From Rhizobium rhizogenes NBRC 13257 (GTDB lineage: Bacteria > Pseudomonadota > Alphaproteobacteria > Rhizobiales > Rhizobiaceae): a stretch of DNA of 64,000 bases. The notes under the pieces are model-generated. The model had not been told where the DNA came from and searched no databases. It saw nothing but the letters and a program-made list of their open reading frames with translations. This document shows, piece after piece, positions 45,612-56,022 of the stretch (the first letter of the stretch is position 1; the number at the start of each line of letters is the position of its first letter). Location: contig NZ_BAYX01000004.1 of NCBI RefSeq assembly GCF_000696095.1, positions 1 to 64,000 on the forward strand. The letters are read 5' to 3'. A program made the position numbers and the translations under genes.

Positions 45612-45802
45612 GTCTTTTGGTCCCGAAGGTAAATGATTGCGGGCGAAGACTTGGCAGAGAGTTGTGGGGGAGGGGAAACGGAGAAAAACGATGGCATCAT
45701 CGGAGATTCCGATGATGGTCGCTCATAATAGGATCGGCGTCGTGAGCGAAGGCCGCAGAAATCATCCGCAGTCAAAGCTGCCGTTCTCTGCGCTGGATGC
45801 CT

Positions 45803-46678
45803 TCATTCGAGGGTCCGCATTTCGGTGTCCATCCAGCCGCAGAATTGCCGCACCGCCTTCGATTCGGAGCGGCGCTGGTAACGATATGTTCCGGTCTCGA
45901 CCGGTTCATATCCGGACAATGTCACCAATGCGCCCGACGTCGTTTCCCGGCTTGTGAGAATTGTCGGCGCGAGCACCATACCAAGGCCGGCAACACAGGC
46001 ATGAAGAGCAGCGTCGTCCGTGTCGAATGCATGGGTGAGGGAAAGGTCGGCCAGCGAGATATTGAACGTCTCGCACCAGAGCTTCCAGTCCCAGTTTCCA
46101 ACGCAGCATTGAAGAGCTGGTACGTCCGGAATGCCAATCGCCTGACCGGTTCCTCCTGCCAGCAGACGCGGAGAAACAACCGGGCGGCGCCGGTCGCGAG
46201 CAAGGAATTCCCATCCCTCGGCCGCTGCCCCTGCCCGGAAATGACGAATGCTGACATCGGAGTCGGAGACGGCCGGGAAACCTCGCGCCGAACTCGTTTC
46301 CACCCGAACGCGGACCTGTGGGCAGAGCGCGCGAAACCGATCCAGAGATGGGATGAGCCAGCGCAGCGCAAGCGACGTCGTCGCATGGACGCTGATTTCG
46401 CTTTCGTCGCGATAAAGGGCGTCGGCTGAACGCTCGATGAGCCTGATCGCCGGCGCGACCTCCTCATAGAACCGCCGTCCCACGTCGGTCAGGGAAGCGG
46501 TGTTGTTTCCACGGCGGAAGAGGCTCACCCCAAGCTCGTCTTCGAGCTTTTTGAGCTGGTGACTTACCGCGCCAGAGGTAACGCCGAGTTCGGCACCGGC
46601 GGCCGTCAGGCTCCCAGTGCGTGCCGCGATCGCGAATACCCTGATGGCATTGAGAGAGACGCGATGCTTTTCCTGCAT
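45803..46678 (-). CDS. LysR-family regulator (GcvA-like)
   Basis: A 291-residue regulator. LNAIRVFAIAARTGSLTAA and VTSGAVSHQLKKLEDELGV form the GcvA-type helix-turn-helix. The effector domain includes LTHAFDTDDAALHACVAG, which resembles the glycine-cleavage regulator group. It lies 244 bp from a divergent MFS gene, which it may control. No target is proven. Confidence 0.87.
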   Translation of the reverse strand: MQEKHRVSLNAIRVFAIAARTGSLTAAGAELGVTSGAVSHQLKKLEDELGVSLFRRGNNTASLTDVGRRFYEEVAPAIRLIERSADALYRDESEISVHATTSLALRWLIPSLDRFRALCPQVRVRVETSSARGFPAVSDSDVSIRHFRAGAAAEGWEFLARDRRRPVVSPRLLAGGTGQAIGIPDVPALQCCVGNWDWKLWCETFNISLADLSLTHAFDTDDAALHACVAGLGMVLAPTILTSRETTSGALVTLSGYEPVETGTYRYQRRSESKAVRQFCGWMDTEMRTLE

Positions 46679-46921
46679 GAATTTTCCTCAGGCTCCCCTC
46701 AAATTCCTCGTTTGAGCATCACACGAAAATCTAGCACAAGCGAACGTCAAAAGCCCTTCAGAAACTGCGACGCGATCAAGCCGATTTTACACCAACACTA
46801 AAGCCATCGCATGGGTAGCGGCTGGAACAGCATTATTTTCTTTAGTCTTCGCTCGCTGACGGAAGTGCAGTCCTTTCGTCATGTCTCAGAAACAAAAGCT
46901 ACTCGTGTCCAAAGGCCCTTG

Positions 46922-48172
46922 ATGCTTCCCCTTCTACGCCGCTCCCGCGACTCGATTATGCTTTCCGCGCCGATTGCCGGGATGCGATTCCGCTCGCCCA
47001 CAGCCCGCGCTGTTGCTGCCCTATCTCTGACCCAACTCATTGGTTGGGGCGCCACGTTCTATTTGCCCGCGGTCACAGGACCTGCCATGGCCGGCGAACT
47101 GGGCATGGCGCTGCCGATGGTCATGGCGGGACCGACGGTTATGCTTGTCGTCATGGCCATGGTGTCCTGGCCGCTGAGCGCAATCTTCGAGCGCCATGGC
47201 ACGCGGCCGATCATGGTATTGGGATCGTCCCTGGGCGCAGCCGGCCTGCTGGTCATGGGGCTGGCCAATGGTCCGGTGTCCTTCGTCCTGTCGTGGCTCA
47301 TTCTCGGCCTCGCCGGTGCCTGTATGTTATCGACACCGGCGCAGATCGCGGTGACGGAGATCGCCGGCGAGAAAGCCCGCCAGGCGCTCGGTGTGCTGAT
47401 CCTGGCCGGCGGGCTGACACCAACCATCGTCTGGCCGCTGACAGGGCTTCTGCAGGCTCAATGGGGCTGGCGCGCGACGACGCTGGCCTATGCCGCCGTC
47501 ACGCTGATTGTCTGCATGCCACTGCATTGGGCCACGCTTGCCCGCCGGCCTGGGCAAAAATCGATTACCAAGACGGAGGCCGAACCTGCCCTTATCGACT
47601 GCCCCCGCTTCGTCCTGCTGGCTGCGAGCTTTGCCGCCAATGGTTTCGTGACCTGGGGTTTTGCCCTCACAATCGTCATCCTGTTCGAGGCTGCAGGCCT
47701 CGATCACGCCAGTGCGTTGGCGGTCGCGGCCTTCATGGGGATTGCTCGATGGGCGGGGCGCATGATCGATTCCCTCGGTGGGCGGCGTTGGTCGGGCTTC
47801 ATCATCGGTCTTGCCGGCTCTGCCCTGTTTCCGTTGAGCTTCATCGTTCTTCTGCTGACCAGCAACTTCGTCGGCGCCATGCTGTTTGCCACGCTCTACG
47901 GCATTGCAAGCGGCGCCACCGCCGTCACCCGCGCCACGCTGCCGTTAGAGATTTTCCCCACCGGCGCCTATGCTCGCGCATCGGCGCAACTGGCCGTGCC
48001 GCTCAATCTTTCCTTTGCTGCTGCACCGCCGGTCTTCACCGCCATCCTGACCTCCGCCGGTCCCCACGCTGCTCTGTGGCTGGCCTTGGTCATCTCGATC
48101 TTTGCCTTCTGCACGCTTCTCGGCCTTTTGCTGTTACACCGGCGAATGGATTACGCATCACAACAGACCTGA
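46922..48172 (+). CDS. MFS transporter
   Basis: A 416-residue major facilitator with about 12 membrane segments. RWAGRMIDSLGGRRW is the inter-domain loop signature. The frame is open from 46811; I use the ATG at 46922, which follows AAAGG with a 6-nt spacer. The N-terminal 25 residues before the first helix are basic. It is convergent with the next EamA-type gene. Substrate is unknown; it could be an efflux pump regulated by the divergent LysR protein. Confidence 0.82.
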   Translation: MLPLLRRSRDSIMLSAPIAGMRFRSPTARAVAALSLTQLIGWGATFYLPAVTGPAMAGELGMALPMVMAGPTVMLVVMAMVSWPLSAIFERHGTRPIMVLGSSLGAAGLLVMGLANGPVSFVLSWLILGLAGACMLSTPAQIAVTEIAGEKARQALGVLILAGGLTPTIVWPLTGLLQAQWGWRATTLAYAAVTLIVCMPLHWATLARRPGQKSITKTEAEPALIDCPRFVLLAASFAANGFVTWGFALTIVILFEAAGLDHASALAVAAFMGIARWAGRMIDSLGGRRWSGFIIGLAGSALFPLSFIVLLLTSNFVGAMLFATLYGIASGATAVTRATLPLEIFPTGAYARASAQLAVPLNLSFAAAPPVFTAILTSAGPHAALWLALVISIFAFCTLLGLLLLHRRMDYASQQT

Positions 48173-48208
48173 AGCCTGAATGTCGATTGAGCTTGATGCC
48201 GTTGCCGT

Positions 48209-49081
48209 TCAAGCCGCCGACACCCGCCGCCGCTTCCGTTCGCTGACGATGATGATCAGCCCGGCGCTGAGGATCAGGATTGCGCCCATGAAGGTATTGA
48301 TCTTGGGGACGTCTCCCCAGATGAAATAGCCGAGCCCAAAGGCCCAGACGAGCGAGGTATATTCGAATGGCGCGAGCACCGAGACCGGGGCCTGGCGCAT
48401 GCCTTCGAACAGTGCCAGTTGGCCAATACCGGCGAAGATCCCGGTGGCGCAGAGCAGGATGAGTTCGTAGGCCGTCGGCGTTTTCCAGTGCAGGATCGCC
48501 ATCGTGCCCGTCATCAGAATCAGCATGATATTGGAAACGGCCATCTGGATGTGGCTCTTTTCATGCAGAGCGGTCTTGCGCAGCAGCACCATGCCCGTTG
48601 CCCAGAGAACGGCAGCCTGCAAGGCCAGATAGACCGGCCAGGAGATTGAGAGTCCCACGGGATTGGAAGCGATGACCACGCCGCAGAAGCCGACGCCGAC
48701 CGCCATCCAGCGGGCGACGGTGACCTTTTCCCTAAGCACGATGGTCGCAAGGATCGTGCCGACGATCGGGGCGGCATAGTAGAGGGTGGTGACCTCGGCG
48801 AGCTGGAGATACTTGGCGGCCGAATAATAGGAGATCCAGGCGATCAGCAATAGCATGCTGCGCACGATCATCGGCTTGACCACCGGCGAGCGCGCCACCT
48901 TGCGCACCAGCGACGGTCCTTCATAGACGAAGCAGCCCGCAAGGATGGCGCAGCTTCGAAGGAACAGGACCTGCCAGACCGGAATGGTGACGACGAGCAA
49001 TTTCACCGCCGAGTCATGGGCGGTAAACAGCATATAGCCGAACGCCGTAAGCAGAATGCCGTAGCTGATGGGGTTTTTCAC
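48209..49081 (-). CDS. EamA/DMT-family transporter
   Basis: A 290-residue drug/metabolite transporter with ten hydrophobic segments in two five-helix halves (EamA domains). It starts at a GTG at 49081; the ribosome site is weak. Members move amino acids, nucleotide precursors or drugs across the inner membrane. It is convergent with the MFS gene. Substrate unknown. Confidence 0.85.
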   Translation of the reverse strand: MKNPISYGILLTAFGYMLFTAHDSAVKLLVVTIPVWQVLFLRSCAILAGCFVYEGPSLVRKVARSPVVKPMIVRSMLLLIAWISYYSAAKYLQLAEVTTLYYAAPIVGTILATIVLREKVTVARWMAVGVGFCGVVIASNPVGLSISWPVYLALQAAVLWATGMVLLRKTALHEKSHIQMAVSNIMLILMTGTMAILHWKTPTAYELILLCATGIFAGIGQLALFEGMRQAPVSVLAPFEYTSLVWAFGLGYFIWGDVPKINTFMGAILILSAGLIIIVSERKRRRVSAA

Positions 49082-49337
49082 TAGAGCACCAAGGGGGGAA
49101 GGCCGATGCGAAGCAGTCGAGGAATCTTGTCCGGCTCAAGCGATAGGAGCCTACCTTTTCGTCGTCAATAGGCCATATGAACGAGGCAGATCGGGTTGGA
49201 AATATTTATTCGTGGTTGTGGCTCCGTTGCCTCCGTTTTAACAGATGGTGATGAAACGTGACTAATGTGCCTGTTTTCGGATATTGCGATTTCAATCGAT
49301 TTAAATATGTTGCGAGCACTGATTTGGGGGATTTTCC

Positions 49338-50537
49338 ATGAATGATATGATGCAATCCGAGAGTCTTCAGGCACGCAGAAGCGGATTCTTTACGAAACCG
49401 CGCGCGGCCGTCTCGCTGCTATTTCTGATGAATGGCTTCAGCGTCGGCTGCTGGGCGCCGAAGATTCCGGAATTTGCCGAGCGGCTGCAACTGAGCAAGT
49501 TCGAACTCGGCCTGATGATCCTGGTCTTCGGTGTCGGCTCGCTGGTGATGATGCCGATTGCCGGCGCACAGATTGCCGGACGCGGCTCGAAGATCGTCGT
49601 CAAGGCCTTCGCCGTGCTGCTCGTGCCGATGCTGCTCGCCATGACCTTGGTCGAGAGCGTGTGGACTGCGGCTATCGCCATCTTCCTGTTTGGCGGTTTC
49701 ATCGGCGCCATGGACGTGGCGATGAATGCCAATGCCGTCTCGGTGGAAAAATCCATGCGCCGGGCCATCATGTCGTCCTGCCATGCCTTCTGGAGCCTTG
49801 GCGGTCTGCTCGGTGCGGCGATCGGCGGTTTCCTGATCTCGCATCTGGGCTACCTCGGTCACGCCGAGGTCGTCACCGTCCTTTCCATCCTCATCCTGGC
49901 TGTGGCATGGCCGATGATCCTCGGCGACCAGCCGCATCCGGACGAGGCGAAACCGAAGGCGCGGTTGCCGATGGTCCCGCTGCCCTGGCTGCTCGGCCTC
50001 ATGGCATTGTTCTCCATGATGCCCGAAGGAGCGGTGCTCGATTGGAGCGCGCTCTATCTCAGCCAGGAAAAGGCCGCGTCGGTCACTCTGTCTGGTTTCG
50101 GCTTTGCTGCCTTCTCGCTGACCATGGCGGCAATGCGCTTTGCCGGCGATTTCGTCCGTGATCAGCTGGGCGCGGTCAAGACACTGCGCGTCTGCACGGT
50201 TTTCGCGATCGTCGGCATGGTGATCGCGGCGCTGGCGCCGAATGCGGAACTGGCCATTGTCGGGTTTGCGCTCTGCGGCATCGGCATTTCAAACATGGTG
50301 CCGATCGCCTTTTCGGCCGCCGGCAACATTCCGGGTCTGCAGCCGGGCATCAGCATCTCCGTCGTCACCACGCTCGGTTATTCCGGCATGCTGGTGGCAC
50401 CCTCGGCGATCGGTTTCGCCGCCGAGCATGTCGGCTTCTCGCCGGTCCTGCTGGCGTTGCCGGTGCTGCTGCTCGTCGTGCTGGCGCTGTCATCGCTGGC
50501 GCGCTACGCCGACGGCATCGGCGAGAATTCGCATTAA
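49338..50537 (+). CDS. MFS transporter (YbjJ/fucose permease-like)
   Basis: A 399-residue major facilitator with 12 membrane segments. The pattern NGFSVGCWAPKIPEFAERL near the start and GAMDVAMNANAVSVE, where Asn lines the channel, resembles YbjJ and sugar-type permeases. GGGGGA precedes the ATG at a good distance. It stands alone before ispG. The cargo could be a sugar or small solute; not resolved. Confidence 0.83.
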   Translation: MNDMMQSESLQARRSGFFTKPRAAVSLLFLMNGFSVGCWAPKIPEFAERLQLSKFELGLMILVFGVGSLVMMPIAGAQIAGRGSKIVVKAFAVLLVPMLLAMTLVESVWTAAIAIFLFGGFIGAMDVAMNANAVSVEKSMRRAIMSSCHAFWSLGGLLGAAIGGFLISHLGYLGHAEVVTVLSILILAVAWPMILGDQPHPDEAKPKARLPMVPLPWLLGLMALFSMMPEGAVLDWSALYLSQEKAASVTLSGFGFAAFSLTMAAMRFAGDFVRDQLGAVKTLRVCTVFAIVGMVIAALAPNAELAIVGFALCGIGISNMVPIAFSAAGNIPGLQPGISISVVTTLGYSGMLVAPSAIGFAAEHVGFSPVLLALPVLLLVVLALSSLARYADGIGENSH

Positions 50538-50663
50538 TTCGGCCGTCTTGACCTGTTATGGTCATGTTACAGCCTGAGAAAGTGATATCCGAAGCGGTTG
50601 ACAACGACCGCTTCGTGATCCACCTGAAAGGCACTGATTACCTGAGGCTAACGAGAGTTTTCC

Positions 50664-51917
50664 ATGTCGTCCGCCACCGATTTTGATCCGAAGCCGCGCC
50701 GTTCCTCCGTTGCCGTCGATGTCGGCGGCGTCATCGTTGGCGGCGGCGCGCCTGTGGTCGTGCAGTCCATGACCAATACCGATACCGCCGATATCGATTC
50801 GACGGTGGCGCAGGTTGCCGCTCTCTTCAAGGCCGGATCGGAGCTGGTTCGCATCACCGTCGACCGTGACGAAAGTGCCGCCGCCGTGCCGAAGATCCGC
50901 GAACGGCTGCTGCGGCTCGGCATGGACGTGCCGTTGATCGGCGATTTCCATTATATCGGCCACAAGCTCCTGGCCGACCATCCGGCCTGCGCCGAGGCCT
51001 TGGCGAAATACCGCATCAATCCCGGCAATGTCGGCTTCAAGGACAAGAAGGACAAGCAGTTCGCCGAGATCATCGAGATGGCGATCCGCTATGACAAGCC
51101 GGTTCGCATCGGCGTCAACTGGGGTTCGCTCGATCAGGATCTGCTAACGGCGCTGATGGACCAGAATTCCGCCGCCGGCTCGCCGCTCTCCGCCCGCCAG
51201 GTGACGCGCGAGACGATCGTGCAGTCGGCGCTGATCTCGGCCGATCTCGCCGAAGAAATCGGCCTGCCGCGCAACCGCATCATTCTTTCGGCCAAGGTCA
51301 GCCAGGTGCAAGACCTGATCGCCGTCTATTCCATGCTGTCTGAGCGTTCCAATCATGCGCTGCATCTCGGCCTGACCGAGGCCGGCATGGGCAGCAAGGG
51401 CATCGTCGCCTCCTCGGCCGCCATGGGCTATGTGCTGCAGCATGGCATCGGCGATACCGTCCGCGTCTCGCTGACGCCGGAGCCGAATGGCGACCGCACC
51501 CGCGAGGTGCAGGTGGCGCAGGAGCTGCTGCAGGTGATGGGTTTCCGTCAGTTCGTGCCCGTTGTCGCGGCTTGTCCCGGCTGCGGCCGCACGACGTCGA
51601 CCGTGTTTCAGGAGCTGGCGCAGAACATCCAGAACGACCTGCGCAAGAACATGCCGGTCTGGCGCGACAAATATCCGGGTGTCGAAGCGCTCAACGTCGC
51701 CGTCATGGGCTGCATCGTCAACGGTCCCGGCGAGAGCAAGCATGCCGATATCGGCATCTCGCTGCCCGGCACCGGTGAATCGCCCGCTGCCCCCGTCTTC
51801 ATCGACGGCCAGAAGGCGATGACGCTGCGTGGCCCGAATATCGCTTCGGATTTCGAAGCGCTGGTCGCCGACTATATCGAGAAACGTTTCGGCCAGAAGA
51901 GCGTCGCGGCGGAGTGA
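50664..51917 (+). CDS. ispG: 4-hydroxy-3-methylbut-2-enyl-PP synthase IspG
   Basis: A 417-residue iron-sulfur enzyme of the non-mevalonate isoprenoid pathway. It converts MEcPP into HMBPP with electrons from flavodoxin or ferredoxin. The 4Fe-4S ligands are Cys304 and Cys307 (ACPGCGRT) and Cys350 in [11 protein letters not shown], with Glu357 as fourth ligand. A TIM-barrel fills the first 270 residues. It precedes a LysE-type exporter gene on the other strand. The pathway supplies precursors to IspA encoded nearby. Confidence 0.97.
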   Translation: MSSATDFDPKPRRSSVAVDVGGVIVGGGAPVVVQSMTNTDTADIDSTVAQVAALFKAGSELVRITVDRDESAAAVPKIRERLLRLGMDVPLIGDFHYIGHKLLADHPACAEALAKYRINPGNVGFKDKKDKQFAEIIEMAIRYDKPVRIGVNWGSLDQDLLTALMDQNSAAGSPLSARQVTRETIVQSALISADLAEEIGLPRNRIILSAKVSQVQDLIAVYSMLSERSNHALHLGLTEAGMGSKGIVASSAAMGYVLQHGIGDTVRVSLTPEPNGDRTREVQVAQELLQVMGFRQFVPVVAACPGCGRTTSTVFQELAQNIQNDLRKNMPVWRDKYPGVEALNVAVMGCIVNGPGESKHADIGISLPGTGESPAAPVFIDGQKAMTLRGPNIASDFEALVADYIEKRFGQKSVAAE

Positions 51918-51936
51918 TCCGCCGCCAATCCTCCTC

Positions 51937-52578
51937 TTAGATGTTGCTGGTCAGCAGCTTGATGCCGGCGAAGCAATAGAAGCCGGCCATGGCGCCTTCG
52001 ATCCACCGGCGCGCGCTCCTGTAGATCTTCAGCGCATGCGGTGTCGAGAACAGCACCGCATAGCCCATGAAGGCGACGAAGCCGGTTGCCCCGCAGACAG
52101 TGATGATCAGTATCGCGACCGAGCCTGGCGCGCCCTGCGGCATGCCGAGCGCGATGATGGCGAGCCAGGCGAAGATCGCCTTCGGATTGGTGACGTGGAT
52201 GCCGTAGCCGCGCAGGATCAGCGACCTGAAGGTCGGTGCTTTTGCGTCCGTCACGGCTGTTTGCAAGTCGCCGGCCGCGCGAGCCGCGCGCAATGCCTTG
52301 TACGCGAGATAGAGCAGATAGAGTCCGCCGAAGATCTTCAAAACCTCCAGCGCCATCGCATAGGTCTGCAACAAGGTGGCAAGGCCGGCGGCAGCGGCGA
52401 TCGCCCATGTCAGCGAGCCGCCGAAGATGCCGAGTGCGATCGTCATGCCCGCCTTGCGGCCGTGCGTCATCGACGTGGCGATAATGGCCATGACGGCCGG
52501 GCCAGGGCTCGCGACGGCGACGAGATAGGCGATATAGGCCGGCAGGATCTGCGGCAGATAGGCAAGCGCCTCATGCAT
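51937..52578 (-). CDS. LysE/RhtB-family exporter
   Basis: A 213-residue inner-membrane protein with about six hydrophobic segments. AVASPGPAVMAIIATSMTHG is the family N-terminal motif and VTNPKAIFAWLAIIALGMP the central one. It exports amino acids or related metabolites. It is the second member of this family in the window, unlike the first in sequence detail (GPAVM versus GPTIL). Substrate unknown. Confidence 0.86.
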   Translation of the reverse strand: MHEALAYLPQILPAYIAYLVAVASPGPAVMAIIATSMTHGRKAGMTIALGIFGGSLTWAIAAAAGLATLLQTYAMALEVLKIFGGLYLLYLAYKALRAARAAGDLQTAVTDAKAPTFRSLILRGYGIHVTNPKAIFAWLAIIALGMPQGAPGSVAILIITVCGATGFVAFMGYAVLFSTPHALKIYRSARRWIEGAMAGFYCFAGIKLLTSNI

Positions 52579-52704
52579 GGGATGGCTCCGGGGGATTTCA
52601 GGCGACGATACCTGCCATGGAAACGCCTGAAGGTCACCCGTTTTTCGCGTGATTTCTTGTCATGGAGACATGTCCGGCGATCCGAAAGCGCCTGACGCGA
52701 AGGC

Positions 52705-53619
52705 TCAGTTCTTGCGGTTCGCCACGAACCGCGCCGTTTCCACCAGCACATCCGCCTTGTCGCCGTAACCGGACAATAAGCCCGCCGCTTCGCTCACCAG
52801 TCTCGCAAGCGTCGTCTCGGCCCACTCCCGGCCGTGCAGTGCCACCAGCGTGCCCTTGCCGCGGGCGGCATCCTTGCCGGTCGCCTTGCCCATGGTGGCG
52901 GCGTCGGCGGTGAGGTCGAGCAGGTCGTCGGCAAGCTGGAAGGCAAGGCCGATCTTTTCGCCGAAGCTGCGCAGCCGTTGACGGTCCCCGGCCGAGGCGC
53001 CGGCCATGATGGCGCCGGCTTCGCAGGCAAAGCGGATCAGCGCGCCGGTCTTCATGGCCTGCAGCGTGGTGATGCCTTGCTCGTCCGGTGTCACCTTCTC
53101 GGCGGCGAGATCGAGCGCCTGGCCGCCGGCCATTCCGCCGATGCCGGCGGCGCGTGACAGCGCCAGCACAAGCTCCATCTTGCGGTCTGCGGGCAGGTCC
53201 GTTTCCGGTGCGGCGATGATGTCGAAGGCGTAGGTCAGCAAGCTGTCGCCGGCAAGGATCGCGGTCGCATAGTCGAAGGCGATATGCACGGTCGGCTGGC
53301 CGCGGCGCAGATCGTCGTCGTCCATGGCCGGCAGGTCGTCATGCACCAGGGAATAGCAGTGAACGCATTCGAGCGCTGCACCGATCCGCAGCGCCGCATC
53401 GGCATTGCCGCCTAGAAGTGCTGCGGTTTCCATCACCAGAAAGGGCCTCAGCCGCTTGCCGCCGTTCAGCACGCCATGGCGCATCGCCTCGAGCAGGCGG
53501 GCGGGGCGGGCGATCTCGTCGTTCAGGCGGGCATCCGCGAGAAGCCAGCTCAACACAGCCTCGACCTTGCCGGCATTGTCTCTGAGGTGATGTTCGAAGG
53601 AGGAGATGGTGCTGTCCAT
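52705..53619 (-). CDS. ispA: Farnesyl diphosphate synthase IspA
   Basis: A 304-residue prenyltransferase that builds farnesyl diphosphate from IPP and DMAPP. The first Asp-rich motif DDLPAMD (94-100) binds the allylic substrate and the second DDLLD (231-235) the magnesium. It has the CxxxS-type sequence before the first motif and GGKRLRP (53-59). The frame is open to 53895; I use the ATG at 53619 by alignment. It is divergent from mtgA, with 217 bp between. Its product feeds quinones, undecaprenyl carriers and hopanoids. Confidence 0.95.
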   Translation of the reverse strand: MDSTISSFEHHLRDNAGKVEAVLSWLLADARLNDEIARPARLLEAMRHGVLNGGKRLRPFLVMETAALLGGNADAALRIGAALECVHCYSLVHDDLPAMDDDDLRRGQPTVHIAFDYATAILAGDSLLTYAFDIIAAPETDLPADRKMELVLALSRAAGIGGMAGGQALDLAAEKVTPDEQGITTLQAMKTGALIRFACEAGAIMAGASAGDRQRLRSFGEKIGLAFQLADDLLDLTADAATMGKATGKDAARGKGTLVALHGREWAETTLARLVSEAAGLLSGYGDKADVLVETARFVANRKN

Positions 53620-53836
53620 GGCCGCTGTTTGGCATGAGTGCCGGTCGCTGGCAACGGGAATTGTCAACAGCCGGGGTGGGAATCTCGTCGCACTCTGGTC
53701 ATCGCTTTGTGTAGACGGTATGACGATTGGAGCATTCCCAGCGCGTTCCCCGAATGTGCAAGGTGTGTTCCGGGATGGGGTGATGGTGGACCTTCGGCAA
53801 TTGGACATATCGACGGACAGCGAGGAGGAAGCCGAG

Positions 53837-54547
53837 ATGCCACGACGGTCGGCCCTGCTTGCGCGGTTTATGGCCCGTCCGCTCGCGCAGCGCATCGTCC
53901 TCGTCGTCGCCGGTGTGCTGCTGCTGCCCTATGTGCTGATCGTGTTCTACATCCTGCCCTTCGTTCATCCGATCTCGACCCTGATGCTGCGCGATGTCGT
54001 GACCTTTCAAGGGTATGACCGCCGCTGGGTTTCCTTCGACGAGATATCGCCGGTGCTGGTGCGGTCGGTCATGGCGTCCGAGGACGGGCAATTCTGCTTT
54101 CACGGCGGCGTCGACTGGGGCGAGATGCGCGCGCTCGTACAGCAGACGCTGAAGGGCCAGTCGACGCGCGGCGGCAGCACGATCCCGATGCAGACCTCGA
54201 AGAATCTGTTTCTCTGGAACGGCCGCTCTTTCGTGCGCAAGGCGATGGAACTGCCGCTGTCGGTCTCCTCCTCCTTCGTCTGGTCGAAGCGGCGGATGAT
54301 GGAAGTCTATCTGAACATCGCCGAATGGGGGCCGGGCATTTACGGCATCGAGGCGGCCGCGCGCTATCATTTCAAGGTGCCGGCCTCGAAACTCAACGCG
54401 CGCCAGGCAGCCCTTCTCGCCGTCTCCCTGCCCAATCCGATCGACCGGGTGGCGAGCAAGCCGGGACGCGGGCTGCGTCAGCTCGCCTCGCTGATCCAGC
54501 GCCGGGCGGCGAATTCCGGCGAGTACATCAAATGCCTTTATAACTGA
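53837..54547 (+). CDS. mtgA: Monofunctional peptidoglycan transglycosylase MtgA
   Basis: A 236-residue glycosyltransferase family 51 enzyme. One N-terminal membrane helix (about residues 18-41) anchors it. Glu82 in ASEDGQF is catalytic and [17 protein letters not shown] is the second conserved block. It polymerises lipid II into glycan strands. The frame is open from 53606, but AGGAGG 8 nt before the ATG at 53837 and the family length fix the start. It is divergent from ispA. Confidence 0.95.
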   Translation: MPRRSALLARFMARPLAQRIVLVVAGVLLLPYVLIVFYILPFVHPISTLMLRDVVTFQGYDRRWVSFDEISPVLVRSVMASEDGQFCFHGGVDWGEMRALVQQTLKGQSTRGGSTIPMQTSKNLFLWNGRSFVRKAMELPLSVSSSFVWSKRRMMEVYLNIAEWGPGIYGIEAAARYHFKVPASKLNARQAALLAVSLPNPIDRVASKPGRGLRQLASLIQRRAANSGEYIKCLYN

Positions 54548-54658
54548 TATCAGAACTTGTCGTTCGATTGCGTGACCGACATCTGGCATTTTCGGCTGGA
54601 ATTATGACGCCGCTCGAACTGCGCCCGCCGGCCTTTCGGGGACTAGAAGGGACGAACC

Positions 54659-55306
54659 ATGGACAGACTGACCCTCTACATCGGTAACAAGAACTATTCC
54701 TCATGGTCGTTCCGGCCATGGATCGCGCTGGAGGCGTGCGGTGTCCCTTTCCAGGAGGTGCTGATCCCCTTCGATTTCGAGGCTGGCAATCCGAGCATCC
54801 GCGCGGTCTCGCCGACGGGCAAGGTGCCGATGCTGGTTCATGGCGGGCTCAAGGTCTGGGAATCGCTGGCTATCATCGAATATGCGGCCGAGCTTTTTCC
54901 TGAGGTGGGGCTCTGGCCTGGGGATCGGCAGGCGCGCGCGGTTGCCCGGTCCTACAGCATGGAGATGCTGGCGGGGTTCGGCGCCCTGCGCGGCGCCTGC
55001 CCGATGAACATGCGCCGTCCGGTCGGCCGGCTCGACCTGCCGAGGGGCGTCCTGGACGACGTAGCGCGCATCGAGACGATCTGGCGCGGGGCGCGGGATC
55101 GTTCCGGCGGCCCCTTCCTGTTTGGCGCGTTTTCCGGTGCAGATGCGATGTTTGCGCCGGTGGTCAGCCGCTTCGAGTGCTATGACCTCGTCAACGCCGC
55201 CGACACGCTGGACTACATGGCAGTGATGAAGGCACTGCCCGCCTGGCAGAAATGGGAAAAGGCAGCCCTTGAAGAGACCTGGCGCGTGGCGGTGGACGAG
55301 GCTTGA
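54659..55306 (+). CDS. Glutathione S-transferase family protein
   Basis: A 215-residue protein with a thioredoxin-like N-terminal half (YIGNKNYSSWSFRPWIAL, where Ser is the likely thiol-activating residue, then GKVPML and WESLAI) and an all-helical C-terminal half. It conjugates or reduces small electrophiles with glutathione. The class and substrate are not clear. It lies between mtgA and rpmF. Confidence 0.85.
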   Translation: MDRLTLYIGNKNYSSWSFRPWIALEACGVPFQEVLIPFDFEAGNPSIRAVSPTGKVPMLVHGGLKVWESLAIIEYAAELFPEVGLWPGDRQARAVARSYSMEMLAGFGALRGACPMNMRRPVGRLDLPRGVLDDVARIETIWRGARDRSGGPFLFGAFSGADAMFAPVVSRFECYDLVNAADTLDYMAVMKALPAWQKWEKAALEETWRVAVDEA

Positions 55307-55485
55307 GCGCCGATTCGGCGTCAATCCATCTGAATCCGGTGGCGCGGGCAAAAAATGCTGTGAGGGACTGGTCAAAGCCCTGCAAGGTATGTATAAGCCC
55401 CACCAAATTCCGAAATTGATCCATGTCTGTTTCGGCCGCCTGGCTGGCCGCTGACATGTTTCGTCCGCAAAGTGGAGTAACGAAA

Positions 55486-55671
55486 ATGGCTGTACCGAAG
55501 AGAAAAACAAGCCCGTCCAAGCGCGGTATGCGCCGTTCGGCTGATGCGCTGAAGGCTTCGACCTACGTTGAAGACAAGAACTCCGGCGAACTGCGTCGCC
55601 CGCATCACATCGACCTGAAGACCGGCATGTACCGTGGCCGTCAGGTTCTGACGCCGAAGGAAAGCGCATAA
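55486..55671 (+). CDS. rpmF: Ribosomal protein L32
   Basis: A 61-residue basic protein with the start [16 protein letters not shown] typical of alphaproteobacterial bL32. The usual zinc-binding cysteines are absent, as in this lineage. It is part of the 50S subunit. GGAG is 8 nt before the ATG at 55486. It is followed by a good terminator. Confidence 0.97.
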   Translation: MAVPKRKTSPSKRGMRRSADALKASTYVEDKNSGELRRPHHIDLKTGMYRGRQVLTPKESA

Positions 55672-55703
55672 TCTAGCGCTCCCCTAAGGGGTGAGATTGA
55701 AGA

Positions 55704-55727
55704 GGCTGGCGTTTCGCCGGCCTTTTT
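55704..55727 (+). terminator. rpmF intrinsic terminator
   Basis: GGCTGGCG (55704-55711) pairs with 55715-55722 around a TTT loop, eight pairs with one G-T, followed by five T residues. It is 32 bp after the rpmF stop. Confidence 0.85.
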
Positions 55728-55790
55728 CTGTTTTGATCGGGTTGTATGGATGGAAGAAAAGCGGCCTGTTGATATGCCGAACCGCTGATA

Positions 55791-55973
55791 CCCCCCTGTC
55801 ACTTCGTGACATCTCCCCCACAAGGGGGGAGATTGGTGGGAGGATGCCGCCCGCCACTCGCAAGGCGAAAAACTGCAGTCTCTGCGGATTCGATGTTCGT
55901 TCGAGATAAGAGGGTTCCACGAATTACCAAACTCCCTTTGTGGGGGAGATGTCACGTCAGTGACAGAGGGGGG
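55791..55973. repeat. Inverted-repeat intergenic element (RIME/MITE-like)
   Basis: Arms of about 38 bp (55791-55828 and 55934-55973) are near-perfect inverted copies, both containing GTGACATCTCCCCCACAA or its complement. They flank about 105 bp of unrelated DNA. The total is 183 bp, with no transposase. Rhizobia carry many dispersed palindromic intergenic elements of this size, and this matches their form. It lies between rpmF and phaR. Confidence 0.7.
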
Positions 55974-56022
55974 TGAACACTCTCCGCAAATTCACAGCCG
56001 ATTTTCTCGTGCGCTCTTTATC

